A stretch of DNA of 64,000 bases, taken from NCBI GenBank assembly GCA_021234155.1, contig JAJEKV010000004.1, forward strand, positions 14,230,716-14,294,715, read 5' to 3'. The notes beneath the pieces are model-generated. The model saw only the letters and a list, made by a program, of their open reading frames with translations, had not been told where the DNA came from and ran no database searches. Shown one piece after another: positions 38,090 to 50,625 of this stretch. This stretch comes from Isoetes taiwanensis (taxonomy: Eukaryota; Streptophyta; Lycopodiopsida; Isoetales; Isoetaceae). Both the position numbers and the translations under genes were made by a program. The stretch's first letter is position 1; every line of letters begins with the position of its first letter.

Positions 38090-39427
38090 TGTTTTTTGGT
38101 TGTGGGGTGCGCCAGGCTGCCCTCTATCCCCGACGCTCTTCGGCTTGTACATTGACCAGCTAGAAGAATGGCTAGCCGAGCAAGCACCGAGGGGGGGAGG
38201 CGCCGCTTGATGCACCACATAATCCGCAACTCATATATGCCGATGATGTTGACCTGCCGCATATACCCCGTGAGGACATGCAACGCCACCGGATGCTTTG
38301 GACACTTTCTCGCCAATTCACCGGCATGAGAGTTAACTTGGCCAAGACGAAGGTGCCGCTGGTCCCATCATCCCCAAGCACCACGCCTTCCTTCATTCAC
38401 TTACCGTAAGCGTGTAGTGGAGGTGGCTCGGTCTTATAAGTATTTGGGCATTGAGTTTTCTACTACCACACACCGGGATGCATCCATCGTTACGGGTCAC
38501 CGCAGTCGGAAAGCCCCGTATGTAATGCAAAACAACAATCACAAGGCGTAGTCAGATGCATGGGGTCACCAGGCACACTTGTTCGTGGCCTTGGTTGAAC
38601 CGGCCCTCCTCTATGGGGCGTGGTGTGGGGGCGATATCCCTCACCACTTGGAACGATCTAGAGCACGCATGTAAGGCCTACTTGGCCCTGCAATCGGAGT
38701 GAAATCCACGGTCCCATATCGATCTTGCTCCAGAGACATGCTTCTTTCCATTACGAGGGTCATACTGAACGCCACATTATTTACTTCCGTAAGGTGGTGG
38801 CTATGGATGGTCGCCCAACCTTGCTTTGGCGAAGGCGATGGGCCCGCAAATGACTCAAAGCCCCGTTGGAAAGACAAGCAAGCCTAGTGGTTCTCGCGAT
38901 GGAATGTGCGTGCACACGATGTGGACCAAAGCATACACCGAAGGCACGCTACGCCTTTGAAGCAAGATTTGATGCTTGCTTCATGGCCAAGCTTTGGGAT
39001 GCGGGCCCCGTCACATGTCAAGGTGGCAAATTATCGACAACAAAGTTGCTCCCATGCTCACGAGGGGCCCACACCACTACCTCGCACCCATCTACCCATG
39101 AAAAAGCGCCAGGTGATTGCTTCCATTCGCGACAGTGCACACCACCTCCGCATTGAGACAGGGGAGATGGATTCGGGGCAGCGTGAGGACAGAGTCCGCC
39201 GCGTCTTTGTCAACATGGCGCCATTGAGGATGAAAGTCACCCTCCGTGCCTATCCGCACGAGCATATCCGGACTCGGTATGCTCGGTTAGTTGTGCCCCA
39301 TCAGGCCCTGCATGAGCTACTGAGCACGGCCTCTGTAGGCTTGTTGGGATCGTACCTCCGGGAGGTAATGGATACATGGACTCAGTTATGCCCCCCTGTC
39401 CGACATCAACCTCAGTTGTACTTGTAA
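38090..39427 (+). pseudogene. LINE RT and C-terminus remnant
   Basis: Across several frames it reads GVRQGCPLSPTLFGLYIDQL, a catalytic YADD near 38238, SYKYLGIEF near 38433 and the tail IASIRDSAHHLRIETGE near 39116. The last is the same segment as IASIRTGSHRLQIETGR at 10 kb. The zinc-module Cys residues are not preserved in this copy. Multiple frameshifts. Confidence 0.8.
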
Positions 39428-39610
39428 TTATGTATATAACTGTGCACTATGTCAGCATCCTTATTGCTACTAAGGTTTTTCCCCCGAAAACCCTTCGGGG
39501 CAGGGGTTTTTTAATCCTGGTAGTAATACGCCTGCTGCTCTCTCTTTGTACTTGGGTCCCATAGGCCAATTGGTCTCCGTGGACGATAAAATCATATTCT
39601 ATTCTATTCT
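38090..39610 (+). mobile_element. LINE, YADD/CCHC-tail family, copy 2, 5'-truncated
   Basis: It enters in the RT at the GVRQGCPLSPTLF region, and has a 3' UTR and pentamer tail (ATTCT repeats near 39597-39610) matching the 10-kb copy. The 3' UTR keeps the hairpin CCCCGAAAACCCTTCGGGG and the terminal stem-loop at 39556-39585. It is frame-broken and 5'-truncated. A target-site duplication could not be identified. Confidence 0.85.
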
Positions 39611-39655
39611 ACTATTGTTGCAGGCTGATAACAAGTTACCAGTACTAGTGTACAA

Positions 39656-39807
39656 CTAGTTATCAGTACTATTCCACCGAGATAAGCCCGATAAGGTGGT
39701 TATCGATCTTCGCCTCAACTGAGAACAATAAATGCATGGCCTCGAATGTACAACCTCAGTCACATATTTTCGGTAATATCAGCCTCAATCAGACCAATAA
39801 CCTTACC
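39656..39807 (-). repeat. Diverged repeat (copy B), antisense
   Basis: Reverse complement matches 23539-23709. It abuts the tail of the LINE at 39.6 kb. A small imperfect direct repeat (ACAAGTTACCAGTACTA / ACAACTAGTTATCAGTACTA) lies at its left end (39629-39671). See copy A for the protein-level similarity. Confidence 0.55.
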
Positions 39808-42660
39808 ATAGCAAACATTTTGCACACATGGATTCCTCCTTACCACAATAAATCATGATAAGAATACTCTGGGAGGCCCACCTATGTAGTAAGGGATATG
39901 CATGCATATGGTAGTAAGAAAACCCCTAGCATATGCCAAATTTTCTCTCACGTTACAATGCTTGGAATTTATTATATATGCAACCCCTTTCAATTTTACA
40001 TGCCATTTCATTACTTAAAAAACACTCCTATACGTCATTAAGAAAACCTTAGATACAATGTACATATTATGTGGCGAAGCTGAAATCCTGGGTCACAAAT
40101 GTTGCAACCCAATGAAGCCTCTATGTTTTAAAGTCGGATGGTCCCTTTTCATATGATATAGCTTTGCCTCTCGCCAATTTACGATTCCCTTTTGTGTATA
40201 CGAGGATTCCAAAAAGAAAAAAAAAAAAATCATTTTAGTTAGTAGGTAGAAAATGAAAACGCAATGAATGAAAATCTTTCCCCCTTCCCTCCCACGAGCT
40301 CCAAAAAAGAAGAAAAAAAAAAGCATGTGCTTTTTTTTTTTTTTTTTTTTGGGGCCAAGTGACATCCTCTTGAAGATGACCCTCTCACCAAGCCTCTTCA
40401 ATAGACGGAGCCAAAGCCCCAGCCCTACCCTAATCTCAAGAAAGAAAACAAATGTGAAGTGTGGTTATATCGAGCCTAGACAATACAATAAAAATCATCA
40501 AGGAACTTTATCTTGGCCGCCAACATCTCTCTTTGTTGAATCTTTCGTATGCATCATCTTATTGTACTACAATTTTTAAGTACCTTCTATATGCAATGCT
40601 CATACAATCCCTCTTTATACCATGTAATAATTTCTTATAATCAACTTTGAGAAGCTAAGTTTATACCAGCTGCAAGTTGAGTTTTAGTAACAAATCACAA
40701 TGAATTTACGTGTGTAGAAGCTATGCCAGCGGTCTCCATGTCATATTTACGAAGTCCAACAGAGGTATTTAGGCATTTAGTGCTTTGTTTCATTTTTGTG
40801 AAGTTGATAGGGCAAGCAAGTAGAAGTTTCTAGATCCGACATAGCTAGTATCCCCATTCTGTTGAACCTTTCGTTATATTGCAATAAAAGAAGACCAATC
40901 CAAATGAGTTAGACTCAGCTTCCAATGATGACTTTTGCGTGACCATCAATCAAATAAATAGCTTCACAAAAGTTTAGATAACAGTATACAAGATTTAGAG
41001 TCTAAAGATGCGAAGAAACTACCATTGTGCCGAAATACAATTTTCAACATCCTGATAGTAAATTTACGGCAAAGATGATGTTGGTGAAGAGCAAAGATGA
41101 ATATCAAATAAATCAAGACCACAATCAAAACTAGGACAAAACCACCAACTTCAAGTTAAGTGTCAGATGTAAGGTTCCTCTGTCATGTGTGCATCCCGTC
41201 AATATGCTTTATATATGTGTCAACTATAGGTGAACCAATGGGATAGGTTTAATTCAATTATTTTTCTATAACATTCTCCGTGCTATGGGTACATGTACCC
41301 CATGTTAACCATTAAAGGGGATACCAGACCCTGTTATAGCCATTTATGCACTTTTATATGTACGGAAATTTATCGAGGTGGCTCTCTTTATTGACATCTC
41401 TATGTTTAGGTAGGTGAGCTTACAAAGAGAATCGCCACAAAGATTTTTCTCTATCCTCTCACATGTGGATAGATGCATATGGACGTTTATTGTAATGGTT
41501 AGTGAAGTAAATGTTGCGGTTACAACATGATAGAGGTGTAAATGACGTCCTTGAATAATCAAATTCAATCGAGTTGGTTGTCTAGGCGAGGCTTACATGC
41601 AAAGGTTCTAATTTAAGTTAGATTCAAATCCATACTATTTCTTCACACACTAAATATTTTGGGTAACCAATGGATCTCATTATATTGTTCTATGAATAGA
41701 AGTCTTCATCATGAGTGTAGGCATCTTAGTTTGGCTAAACCAATATTGTTTACGAATAGAAAACCTTTTCCAGACGATCAGTTTTCAGGTTTGAGATGTC
41801 GCACGGGGTCTCGGATATAAGAAGGAAACTATGTTGGAGTACATCGAAATTTGAAACTATAGATCGGGAACAGTTTCGTTTTACAGCCCCCTTTCTAATG
41901 TGGCATAAATATAGACCATACAATCTGAACATCAAGGGCTGAGATGCATGCCACATCAGAGGGGGTCTGCAAAATAAAAACTAACATACATCGGGAATTC
42001 TTTTGGTATGATGGGATTGATGTCGCTAGATTCCTGGGCTGAAGAATTGGCAGTCTAAAGCAGGATTGCAGCAGTTTGAAACTAGAGATTCAGAGGGCAA
42101 ATTCCAATGAAGGTTTATTACTATATTGTTGCAGATGCTCCATTGATTCAGCAGGAGGTGTTTTAAAGAGCCAAATCGAGACAAGAGATTGGATGGCTGC
42201 GAATTTGGATTGAGCCCACTGTGAGCAACAAACAATAATGCTCATGCTGTTTGTGATTGCTTGGTTTCTTGTGCATCTATTTGTTTCTGGACCCTACTTA
42301 TTGATCTGCCTTGGTCTATGCCCGACCAGTTTTTGTTCGTCAGCATAGTCATAACCACTTAGCATGACCCGTAAGATCAAGACCATGGCAAGAAAGATCC
42401 ACAAAGCCGTAAATGCAACTTAGGTTGCATTCTGCCATCTCTGCCAATGGCATTGCGCCATCTGGCTAAGTTTCTTTTCCGGAACTACTACTAATCTACA
42501 GCTGCAGCCGTTCTTGAAGTTACTCAACATTCTTGAAGATTTACCTTCGATTCTCACCATCTACCTCTCATTCCGGCGTTTCTACCCCTGATTCTGGAGA
42601 TTTTACCTCTGATTCCGGAGCTCCAAGGTGCAGAATACAACCCAAGTTGCATCCACGTTA
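39808..42660. other. Region without recognisable genes
   Basis: No gene or transposon was recognised. Poly(A) and poly(T) tracts lie at about 40214-40230, 40304-40322 and 40329-40352. Confidence 0.45.
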
Positions 42661-42767
42661 TAAGAATGGCAGTTTACTGCCCATTCCCAGGGAGTCATCC
42701 CTGCCTCCGCGCTCAGCGCGTCGGCAGAGATTCCTCCTTGGGAATGGGCAGTAAACTGCCATTCTTA
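42661..42767. repeat. 107-nt foldback with 29-bp perfect outer stem
   Basis: Left arm 42661-42689 and right arm 42739-42767 are exact reverse complements. Pairing continues inward for about five more positions with one G-T. The loop itself holds a second hairpin (CTGCC, CGCGC then GCGCG, GGCAG). The structure is precursor-sized for a plant microRNA, and also fits a very young foldback transposon. Confidence 0.9.
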
Positions 42768-43829
42768 AATACAAGAACTTGACCAAGGTGCCCGTGCATA
42801 TCTCTGACAAACTCTATGACCCTATTATTATACTGTAGGTGAGGGGAAAAATCGGTGAGGATCTATTGGGAAGCGGTGGCGCAGCTAGGGCGGCAGGGTT
42901 AGACGGCTTCTTGCCGCCTCTCCAAATCGGCACTGCTGCGGTGGAGAGCGATCCTTCTTGCTTCTCTGGAGCCAGGCAGGAGATCCTTACGACGCTTTGG
43001 CGCAGCTGGTTGAAGATGATGCGGTTTTTCTCAAAGGTCTGATTATGCTGCAGAACCAGTTTCTTGCAGATTTCAAGAGCTTGTTTGTCTTGGATCTGGG
43101 TCGACCGGGAGGCAGGTTTAGGGCATAATTTTCTTTGAATCTTTCGTGTATATTTATTTTGGAGCAGGTCTGGCATCGTAGGTTCTTCCTTTATCTTTCA
43201 CACTCTTTTACTGGCAAAGAGATTCAGATTGTATCTGCAGACTGAAGAGGACATGGTATGTCATCCCTCTAGATTTCATGAATTCTATATAACCTACAGT
43301 AGATTCTTTGTCAGGGAGTTGCATGAACTGTAATCTTGAGTAAGAAAGGAATTTTTTAAGAAAGCGGTACTGTTGGAGAATATTTTTATGTAAGTCTATC
43401 CAGGGATGAGCTCCTAGAGGATGGGCTTCGTGGCTAAGGGCTCCATGTCAGTTTTGCAATCTTGAGAATTCTCTGGGCGCCTCAAGTTATATTCTGGCAG
43501 TTCTTTGACAGATTGGATTTACAGGAATGGATTGAGATGATAATGCCGAGCTAGGGACATTCAAATGCGGAGATATATTATGCACCGGGCTTTTGAGAGA
43601 GGAGTTTGGCGGCTGGGCTTGTTCTAAGCCTAGCCAACTTTAGGATGACCGTATTTTCCCAACAATGCAGCATTGCATCAAAGATCCCTCTATGGTGTCT
43701 ATAGTCGGATCAGATCTTAGAGGGCAGTGAGCAGTGGCAGCTCTAAGGAACAGTGTGGCAGGCTTTTCTACAAAAACATGTCCCTTTATCTGGTATACTT
43801 TCTGTTATTTGTGAAAGCTTTTGTGCTTT

Positions 43830-44757
43830 GGACCTTAATCAAAAACATAAAAAATACTCGTGACTTCCTAGGGCGGGAGATATCTCTGCCTACATAGTGT
43901 GCATGTACCATAAAAGTTTTGCTCAATGGATGTGTGGAAGTTGGTATGTTTGACCTAGTGATACTTAAGATTTGTGCATTTTGGTCAGGGGGTCAAACCC
44001 TGCCTTAGATGTCATTTCTTGATGGGAGTTGCTAGAGGTTATATTAATGATGAACCCCGACATAGTAGAACTTTCTGTTGATATATGTTCACTATGGTCC
44101 ATTTGGCGTAACCCGATCACCTACTAGGCTTGGCTGTCTGGTGACTTCCTAATATGGACCTTAAACAAAAACATAAAAAATACTCGTGACTTCCTAAGGC
44201 GGGAGATATCTCTGCCTACAAAGTGTGCATGTACCATAAAAGTTTTGCTCAATGGATGTGTGACGAGTTGGTATAAACCTAGTGATGCCCTAGATTTGTG
44301 CATTTTGGTCAGGGGGTTAAACCTTGCATTAGATGTCATTTCTTGATGGGAGTTGCTAGGGATTATATTAATGATGAAACTCCGACATAGTAGAACTTTC
44401 TGTTGATACATGCTCACTATGGTCCACTCGGCGCAATCCAATATGGATAGGATATTTAGGTATCTATTAGGCTTGGTTGTCTGGTGACTTCCTAATATGG
44501 ACCTTACATAAAAACATAATAAATACTCATGACTTCCTAAGGCGAGAGATATCTCTGCCTACAAAGTGTGCATGTATTACAAAAGTTTTGCTCAAAGGAT
44601 GTATGGCGAGTTGGTATAGACCTAGGCTGCAGAAATCTTAGGCATCACTGGGTCTATATCAATTCACCACACATCTATTTAGCAAAACGTTTGTGGTACA
44701 TGCATATTTTGTAGGCGAGATAACTCCCACCTTAGGAAGTCAGGAGTATTTTTTTTT
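43830..44757 (+). repeat. Tandem repeat of about 330-350 bp ending in an inverted copy
   Basis: Units start with the block GGACCTTA...AAAACATAA at about 43830, 44156 and 44509. The third unit reverses at about 44640, so 44515-44627 and 44655-44757 form an imperfect inverted repeat. The inverted part is cut by the L1 LINE and resumes at about 50350. No coding sequence was recognised in the unit. Confidence 0.85.
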
Positions 44758-44870
44758 CTTTGAAGGACGACAAGCTTTATTCACCAACTAAAAACCAGAG
44801 CAACATAAAATGCAAAGACAGGATTATAACCCCAGTGGACAAACTGATCCAACTGAGCACAACCACCTGC

Positions 44871-47800
44871 CTATGCAAAAGAATGAATCTGAAGGTAAGT
44901 ATACCAGATCAGTACTTTCTTCTCTTGATCAAGAGAAGAACAATTGTAAGCCATAACAATTTTATTTTGTGCCCACTGAAGAACAATCTCATCTGCAGTA
45001 TCTACGCCCTTAAAGATAAACAACCGCCTTCTCTTCCAGATTGACCATAAAAGCCAGCCACATGCGAGATGAAAAGCTCGTTTTCGTAGTTTAGGCCAAA
45101 CATCAGGATAGATAGCAAGCAAAATTTGCTGGCTAGATCTAGATGTGCCAAATAGGGTCAACAACCAAGACCATGCCTGCCGAAGCCGCTCACACAAGAA
45201 AAAACAATGCTCAATACTCTCAACCCTTTGCTGGCATAAAGGACAGAAATCTGAAATCCGATTATCCATTTTATGGACTAACCTGTTGACTCTGAGGCAT
45301 CTATGAATCACCTGCCACCACAGAACTACTACTTTGGGATGAAGCAGCTTATCCCATATCCATTTCCAAACACTTTTCCATTGTGGCTGAGGGACCTGAA
45401 GATGCCACCTATTAGATGGAGGCAGGATTTCGGAATGCACAAGCAATTTATACACAGAAGACACAAACCGCCCTGGCTGGATATCCTGATGGCTGGATAC
45501 CCCATATGACTACCTCAATCTGTGGACCAGAATCCTGTGGCAACAATGCAGCAATATGATTCCAGATTACTCTGTCCCATCTGCACAACAAGAACTTTGT
45601 TCTAAATGCTTCCCATGACATGAGATGACCAGACTCATACCAAGCTGCAATAGTGCTGATACCAGCTGCTACCCATCGTCGTTGAGTCTTTGAATGAACA
45701 ACCACACTTAGAGGCACATTCTCTGGAGTGTCCTGCAACGGAATCCACCAGCATGGAGCGGACAACTGAAGACATGCCTCAAGATTAATATGGAAAAGAG
45801 ACCTGATTGTGTCCCAAGCAGCAAGCAACCCCTTCAGAAAGGGAGAGGCATTAGGATACGGATGCATATGATAAAGCAAAGCCCAAGACCGAGGGGCTTA
45901 ATGGTGGCCTTATGAAATGGGAGACAATGCTGAATCGACTGCACCAACAACCTCAGGCCAGGAGAATCATCTGTACCAATGAAAATCCTCCAAATGAACT
46001 TTGATATCATCACCTTGCTTTGGAGGTGAAAATCCAACATACCAAGACCACCAGCTGCCTTAGGTCTAATGCATTTCGCCCATTACCTTGACCACCGCTC
46101 CTAACTCATTTCCACCCCAAATAAAATTTCTGACGATACACACAATCTCCTCCATCTTACACTGCGGAGCTAATAGAGCAGACGCCATGTAGATATGAGT
46201 ATTACTAAGAACACATTTAGCCACAGTGACTCTACCGGCAGGCATGGACAGTTTAGCTGTATTCCACCAAAACAAGTGCTTTTGCAACCCACTAATGATT
46301 TCATCCCAAGCACCAAGCAACTTTGTGGTATTGCCATGTAGAAGAATCTTCCATGGATAGTCCAAAATACAGGGAGGGATGGGACTGTCCAACGTCCACA
46401 AAGCAGTACATTTTTGCCACCCTACAAGAACTCCTGATGCTAAGGAGAATGTGTCTAATAATAGCTTAGCATTACGAAGATTCTCAGCCTCGGTAATTAG
46501 GAACAAAAAAGTATCATCGGCATATTGGTTACATACCTCTTGAGAACCAGCGTCCATTGAGAGGCCTTGAATAATGCCATCTTGAGTAGCCACGGAGAAG
46601 AGCTGGGATAATACTTCTGCCACAATTGTGAAAAGCAAGGGTGCTAAGGGACAACCTTGCCGAATTCCTCTACCCACTACAAAAATATCCGATGGCTCGC
46701 CCTAGAAAAGGACAGTAGATCTGGCTGATGTATGGAGCTTCATAACATTCCTTGTGAATGACTCCCCAAACCCAAGTGCAAGAAGACACTTCTCCAAGAA
46801 ACCCCAATCAACTCTATGACCCTGCAACCGGGCCCAATATATTCCTTCATATGCAGCAGCCACATTGTTGAGAATACAACGACGAGGGAGAAAGCCAAAT
46901 TGTGTTGACGAGATAGCGTCAGCCAAGATATCTCGGACTCTTTCTGCCAATGTCTTAGCAAAGATCTTGTACACAGAAGAAAGCAATGTAATAGGTCGCC
47001 AGTCAGAAATTGTCTTGGGTTCCTTGCTCTTTGGAATGAGAGAGATACAACCTGTATTCAAAATCTTATCAAGGCTCCTAAATCTCTGAAACTCACAAAA
47101 GGCATCATATATGTCATCCTCCAACCAGTCCCAGCACTTCTGAAAGAATTCAATAGGAAAGCCATCAAGAACCGGGCATTTGTCCCTTTTCAAGAGAGCC
47201 AAAACTGCTTTTAAGTCCTCCTTCATGATATTAGACTCAAGAAGCAACCTCTGCTCTTCAGAAACAATGCGACGCACCTTAGTCAACACGGCCAAATGCA
47301 TGTCCTTCTGAAAGGGCAATGGGTGTCGTGCAAAGAATGAAGAAAAGTTATGATGAAGATACTGCTTAAGATTCACCGGATCGAAGATAAGAGCGCCATC
47401 TGGCAACACCAAAGAATGTATAGAGGTGGCGAGTTTCCTTCTTCTTGCAGCCGCAAAAAAGAACCGGGAGCATCTATCTCCGTCCTTGAACCACTGCAAC
47501 CCTGCCTTCACTTTGGCTTCAGTAACTTTTACAGTTTCCATAGCCTTGATCTGAGATAATAACTCCTTTTCTCTGACTCCACTAGTATGGCCACGAGCGC
47601 GGAGTACTTCTAATTCCTGGTACAATGCAGTCAATAGTCCTCTAGCATCAGCAACTCTGACTTTCCCATATTCTTTTGCAAATGACTTCATTGCAGACAA
47701 CGCTGCGACAACCCCAGACATGCCCCTACGAGGTGAGAAGGCCCGAGACCAAGCCCGACTACAGCCAAGTTTGAACTCATCATCCTCCAAATACTTGCAA

Positions 47801-48561
47801 TTAAGCTTAAAGTATGTCCTGGTAGGTCGATGACAATAAGCCACATCATTAGTTATAAGTTGTGGATTATGATCAGACATGGAGCTATCCAGAAGATTTG
47901 AGCGACGAAAATCCGCTAGCCGAGCAGCTGCACAAGTATTAAAGTATCCTCTATCATGCCTTGCATAAGCTCTGCCAGCTCCTGTCCAACCATTACACCA
48001 CGTAAATGACTGATCACCATCAATCTCTATAAGCTGAGCATCATGTAAAAGGCGTAGCCATTGTTCTCGCTCGAATCCTTGCACCACTTCAGAGCCGCGA
48101 CCACTTCTATCTCTTTCCAACTCGACCATATTGAAGTCGCCAACGAGCAACCATGCAACATTCTGCCCAAGCTGGAGAACTTTACTCCTCAGAGTTGCCC
48201 ACAAAGCACCACGCTGACGAGGTCTATTATGAGCATACACATTTATCAAACCCCATTCTTGGCCCTTATCTTTCCATTTGATTATTATCCACCGCCCAAA
48301 CCTATCTGTTTGAGTAAAAGTGACATCCACAGACGACTTCCATGCAGTAAGCACACCAGCCTTAGATGCATCAGCAGCAGACACCAAGACATTATAGTCC
48401 CGTCCAAATACATTAGCTACTTTATGTACATCACCGCGGCGGCATTTATGCTCTTGGAGGCAACAAAAGGTCGTAGAAAACTTAGACAGGTAAAGAGACA
48501 ACCTGCTTCTTTTACTTGGGGAAGAAGCCACTCCCCTCACATTCCAAGACAACAGGTTCAT
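44871..48561 (-). pseudogene. L1 ORF2: endonuclease, RT, zf-RVT (broken)
   Basis: From the Met at 48561 the frame reads 619 residues. The AP-type endonuclease has motifs WNVRG, QEHK, GDFN and SDHNP, all present. The RT follows but lacks about 14 residues between GH and RVDW, where copy 1 has the catalytic LDFAKAYD of motif A. A stop follows VLF at about 46702, then the frame reopens with GRGIRQGCPLAPLL and NQYADDTFLFL (about 46515). The zf-RVT domain (WKWIWDKLLHPKV, CPLCQQRVESIEHCFFLC) lies at about 45360-45190, ending at 44871. The start overlaps the ORF1 stop as ATGA. Confidence 0.92.
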
Positions 48562-50175
48562 GTGGCCAAAATATTATGTTCCACCTCCATACCAATAGAG
48601 CCAGCCTCAACCACGTCCATTTCTGAAGGGAGGTCAACCCACCTCGTCCTGGAAATTGGCAAGGGGGAGCCTCCTCTCTGTTCCACCCTTCCATTGTTTT
48701 GTTCAGCACTTGGTGAGGGAGAGCCTCCTCTCTGCTCTACCCCCCCATTATTTTGTTGGGTAACTGGCAAGGGAGAGCCTCCTCTCTGCTCCACCCTTCC
48801 ATGCAAATTATCAGAATCGCTCATGACATGAGACACATGTTGACTAGCCTTATTACGTGCAGCTCTTTTCCAATTAACATTTGTCCATCCCTCTTGGGCA
48901 TTTTCATGATGCTCTTGAACATTTTCATGCCGCTCTTGCAATTCCTGGATCTTCTGTAACTTAGCCCTAGCATCCTCTTCAAAAGCGGGAGTATGCACAA
49001 TCTTCTGTGGGATAGTGGTTTTAGCAGCAGATGGAGTAGCAACAACAGAGGTAGCAGTAGCATTGGCAGACGGGACAACAGAGGGTAAAGGGGACACAAC
49101 AGAGGTAGGCGGCATAGAGGAAGAAGGGACCATTGCAGGGCGATCTCTCTTAGCACGAAAATTTGCAAATAAAGAAAGTTGAGGGAATAAATCAGCAACG
49201 ACCAGAAGGAAGAGAAACACAAATTTTAGCACCATCAACAATAGAATGGGCCAGATGAGTACCCAGACCATTAGCAATACTGATAAGAAACTCCGGCACC
49301 AAGAGATCAGGAGGAAGATTAGGAATAGAAAACCAACAAGGCATCCTAAGAGCAGGAGTCGTACCAGGAGAAAATCTAGGCGAGTAAGGCTGGTACAAAA
49401 TATAATCACTCCACATTGGGTCCACACCACGTGCCACTAGTTGCTCCACAGCCACAACATCATAAAAAACGATTAAAAAGAACTTCTTATCCAGCATCTT
49501 TAAAGTACAATAAGGTGGCAACCCTAATCTCCGAAGATGACCAATCAACTAATAGCCAAGCTTCCTACTGTCAAGAAATGCTCCAGTATATTGACCAACC
49601 ACACTAAACGACAACAAGTTACTAATACATTTCTTGTGTAAGTCATGATCAATCTCAACCACATTGTACCCAGATGCTTGCAGAGTATTCTTACACATTT
49701 CAGGCTGATAGAAAACTTCAACAGAAGGTAACTAAAGCTCCAACTGAGTCTCCTTTGCTCGCAACTCACCCAAAAGATTAATGAGATCTCTTTTATTATC
49801 CTGAATCATCACATCAATAGCTGTAGCAATACACATAGCAGATGTAGCTGATGACAAGTCCTTCTTGATCCAATCACTAAAACGCTCCCTGCTAGCATTT
49901 ACTCCAGAAGTTGAGGACCTCCAAGGAAGTGAACGGGACTGATCTTTGTTAGAATTGGCACCAGCTGGCGCCGAGGCACCATCCACAGAAGCATTACCGC
50001 TATTCAAAGCACTTGTACTCTTCGGTGCACCAGCCGAGGGCGCCAAAGCAGGAAAATCGTCGTCTTGAAAGACATTCTCACTATAAGCCAGAGGGTTAAC
50101 ATGCATCGCCAAATTTGCCCCCTGCACCTGCATGGATATAGGAGGTTTTGCAGGCAGCTTGGAAGTTGACGCCAT
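48558..50175 (-). pseudogene. L1 ORF1 with DUF4283-type domain (frame-broken)
   Basis: It starts at the Met at 50175 with a Ser/Pro/Ala-rich region and runs to about 49735. After frame changes it continues as a DUF4283-type segment (FYDVVAVEQLVARGVDPMW and LRMPCWFSIPNLP, about 49480-49300). A low-complexity C-terminus contains three copies of VEQRGGSP. It ends at 48558, overlapping the ORF2 start in ATGA, which suggests termination-reinitiation. In plant L1s this protein binds the RNA. Confidence 0.75.
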
Positions 50176-50262
50176 AGAGCCGAAACTGTCAGGGCCGAAA
50201 AGGCTATTAGCCGGAACCTAAAACCTGCAATGCCACACACCTTTGGAAAGAGATCTGAATCA

Positions 50263-50316
50263 GCTTTCCAAAGAGCCAAAAAACACTGTAATCCGAGGTC
50301 TGTAGCTCAAGATATA
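50263..50316 (+). other. Two-part GCTTTCC-N-TATA motif, copy 2 (5' UTR of L1 copy 2)
   Basis: GCTTTCC at 50263 and TATA at 50313, 50 nt apart. It lies about 90 nt upstream of the ORF1 start, antisense to the element. The left half is also the right arm of a 10-bp perfect hairpin (CTTTGGAAAG 50241-50250 with CTTTCCAAAG 50264-50273). Confidence 0.75.
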
Positions 50317-50350
50317 AACACAAACGTAAAGCAGCCTCCGGCAGAAACCC

Positions 50351-50625
50351 TAGGGCGTATTTTTTTTGTTTAAGGTCCATATTAGGAAGTAGATCCCAAT
50401 AGATGCTTGCTCTGTTATATTTTATTCTTTCTGCTCCTTAGGCATCACTCGGTCTATACCAACTTACCTGTTTGTCAAAATTTTTGTGGTACATGCACAT
50501 GTAGTAGGCGAGATAACTCCCGCTTTAGGAAGTCATGAGTATTTTTTATTTTTTGTTTAAGGTCCATATTAGGAAGTAGATCCCAATAGATGCTTGCTTT
50601 GTTATATTTTTTATTCTTTTCGCTC
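50351..50625 (-). repeat. Continuation of the satellite-like repeat after the LINE
   Basis: A block starting AAGGTCCATATTAGGAAG appears at about 50367 and 50559, in opposite orientation to the units at 43.8-44.6 kb. The text between them (GTGGTACATGCAC, GGCGAGATAACTCCC) matches the inverted copy at 44.69-44.75 kb. Confidence 0.8.

Larger units (their letters stand above)
44757..50350 (-). mobile_element. Nearly full-length L1 LINE (copy 2), minus strand
   Basis: The poly(A) side lies at about 44751-44762 and the 5' end at about 50350. A duplication of about 11 bp (GTATTTTTTTT) flanks it at both ends, within a satellite-like repeat that continues on either side. It has a 5' UTR, ORF1 with a DUF4283-type domain, and ORF2 with endonuclease, RT and RVT zinc-binding domain. 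The 3' end is the same as in copy 1. ORF1 has frame breaks, and ORF2 has a stop and a deletion of RT motif A, so it cannot move by itself. Confidence 0.92.

Noticed and set aside
39770-39790. TGATATTAC on the minus strand, one base from the TAATATTAC nonanucleotide of geminivirus-type replication origins
   Set aside because: It is one mismatch off, has no flanking stem-loop and is not conserved in the related copy at 23.5 kb, so it is most likely chance.
44871-45464. Separate host gene with a Trp-rich Cys/His domain
   Set aside because: It is the RVT zinc-binding C-terminus of L1 copy 2, in line with the upstream RT frames and the family 3' end.
48061-48831. 256-codon plus-strand open frame
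   Set aside because: It overlaps the minus-strand L1 ORF1/ORF2 junction, which has clear endonuclease motifs, so it is a shadow frame.
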